Assembly: GCF_003610785.1 (NCBI RefSeq)
Contig: NZ_RAQQ01000004.1
Span: forward strand, 310,001 to 374,000
DNA: 64,000 nucleotides
Reading direction: 5' to 3'
Source of the DNA: Micromonospora globbae
GTDB taxonomy: Bacteria; Actinomycetota; Actinomycetes; Mycobacteriales; Micromonosporaceae
The position numbers were made by a program, and so were the translations under genes. Under the pieces are notes generated by a model. It searched no databases. It was not told where the DNA came from and saw nothing but the letters and a program-made list of their open reading frames with translations. Below are positions 63,384 through 64,000 of the stretch, piece by piece; positions within the stretch are counted from its first letter, which is position 1; every line of letters begins with the position of its first letter.

Positions 63384-64000
63384 GTGTCGATTCAGCTGTG
63401 GCGCGTCGAGGATCTGTTGCGGAGCCTGACGGTGAAGCGACTCCGGACCCAGGTGAGCAAGGCGGAGCTGCTCCGGGTACGGAGAGGCGTCTACGCCGAC
63501 CGGCGCTGCGAGGAGGACGACGACGAACTCCGCGCACTGCTGCTGTGCCTGCCCGACGGTGCGGCACTGACCCGCCAGAGCGCGGCCCGCCGGCACGGAT
63601 TCGGGGTTCTGCGAGAGGACCAGGTTCACGTCGTGCTGCCGGCCACGGTGCCCCGGCCACGCCTACCCGGGTTGGTCGTACACCACTCGGTCCTGCCCGT
63701 GCGGCCCGTCCTCGTCCGTGGGCTGCCCTGCGTCCCGGCGGCCCGGTGCGCCGTCGACCTCGCCCGGAGCGTCCGGCGGCTCGACGCTCTGCCGGTACTC
63801 GACGCCGCACTCCGCTCCGGTGCGGTCACGCGGGACGAGCTCGTGGCGGAACTGCCGCGACAGCGGAAGCTGCGCGGCATCCGGCAGGCGCGGGACCTCG
63901 TGGCACTGGCGGACGGGCGGGCGGAGTGCCGCCAGGAGAGCCAGTTGCGCCTGGTCCTGATCGACGGCCGGCTGCCCGCGCCCGAGCCGCAGCTCTGGGT
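63384..64000 (+). CDS. AbiEi-like / DUF559 domain protein (3' end outside window)
   Basis: At least 205 residues, open to the window edge. The N-terminal 40 residues (LTVKRLRTQVSKAELLRVRRGVYAD) resemble the winged-helix of AbiEi-type antitoxin proteins; the middle VHVVLPATVPRPRLPGLVVHH and AARCAVDLARSV also fit; the last visible part GRAECRQESQLRLVLIDGRLPAPEPQL is the beginning of a DUF559 vsr/restriction-endonuclease-like domain. Such fusions are numerous in actinobacteria, role unknown. Four or more cysteines. GTG at 63384 chosen from the -10 box upstream. Confidence 0.75.
   Translation, partial: MSIQLWRVEDLLRSLTVKRLRTQVSKAELLRVRRGVYADRRCEEDDDELRALLLCLPDGAALTRQSAARRHGFGVLREDQVHVVLPATVPRPRLPGLVVHHSVLPVRPVLVRGLPCVPAARCAVDLARSVRRLDALPVLDAALRSGAVTRDELVAELPRQRKLRGIRQARDLVALADGRAECRQESQLRLVLIDGRLPAPEPQLW

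Overview
This 64 kb window is very GC-rich DNA from a high-GC actinobacterium, most likely a member of the Micromonosporaceae (Micromonospora or a close relative). The evidence is the gene content: mycothiol S-conjugate amidase, three coenzyme F420 biosynthesis genes, a WhiB regulator, DUF4307, DUF3499 and TIGR03089 proteins, GTG and TTG starts, many apparently leaderless genes, and dispersed GATC-containing intergenic palindromes. It looks like ordinary chromosome. I see no rRNA, tRNA, CRISPR array, prophage or intact insertion sequence.

Region 1 (1-24.4 kb) is housekeeping and sulfur/thiol metabolism. In order: two tandem Bax-inhibitor-1-like membrane proteins, a thiolase, two SGNH hydrolases, cystathionine beta-synthase, an HtrA-type protease, an acetyltransferase, RNase Z, MsrA, a HIT protein, cystathionine gamma-synthase, an amidase, threonine ammonia-lyase, GreA, a DUF4307 protein, mycothiol conjugate amidase, a small membrane protein, a GGDEF-EAL protein and a YyaL-type protein. 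Gene order and orientation from thiolase to the YyaL gene follow the Mycobacterium tuberculosis Rv1074c-Rv1084 block, with insertions. A decayed AbiE-like toxin-antitoxin fragment sits just upstream of metB.

Region 2 (24.4-51.4 kb) resembles the M. tuberculosis Rv3258c-Rv3276c block in reverse. It carries purK-purE, a giant multi-span membrane protein with a zinc ribbon, a UDP-glucose dehydrogenase, acyl-CoA dehydrogenase, thioesterase, acetoacetyl-CoA synthetase, a TIGR03089 protein, a glycosyltransferase, a mannose-1-phosphate guanylyltransferase, NUDIX and wHTH proteins, the F420 genes cofE/cofD/fbiC, whiB, a zincin-like protein, a DUF3499 protein and a small deazaflavin-reductase-like protein.

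Region 3 (51.5-63.2 kb) is a coherent polyamine/amine cluster. An Lrp-type regulator sits between a leftward pair (class III aminotransferase, FAD amine oxidase) and a rightward operon (potD-potA-potB-potC, a second FAD oxidase, a saccharopine-dehydrogenase-like enzyme, a ureohydrolase). Most junctions are translationally coupled (ATGA or TGATG). The inferred job is uptake of polyamine or guanidino compounds followed by hydrolysis, transamination and oxidation. The last gene, cut by the window end, is an AbiEi/DUF559-like protein.

The most unusual structures are: seven long palindromes in about three sequence families, each 14-97 nt downstream of a stop codon; a 23-bp divergent gap with two overlapping -10 boxes; an orphan promoter plus perfect Shine-Dalgarno feeding a 12-codon ORF; an 80-bp tandem duplication carrying its own ribosome-binding site inside the pot operon; and the polyamine cluster with its saccharopine-dehydrogenase-like member.
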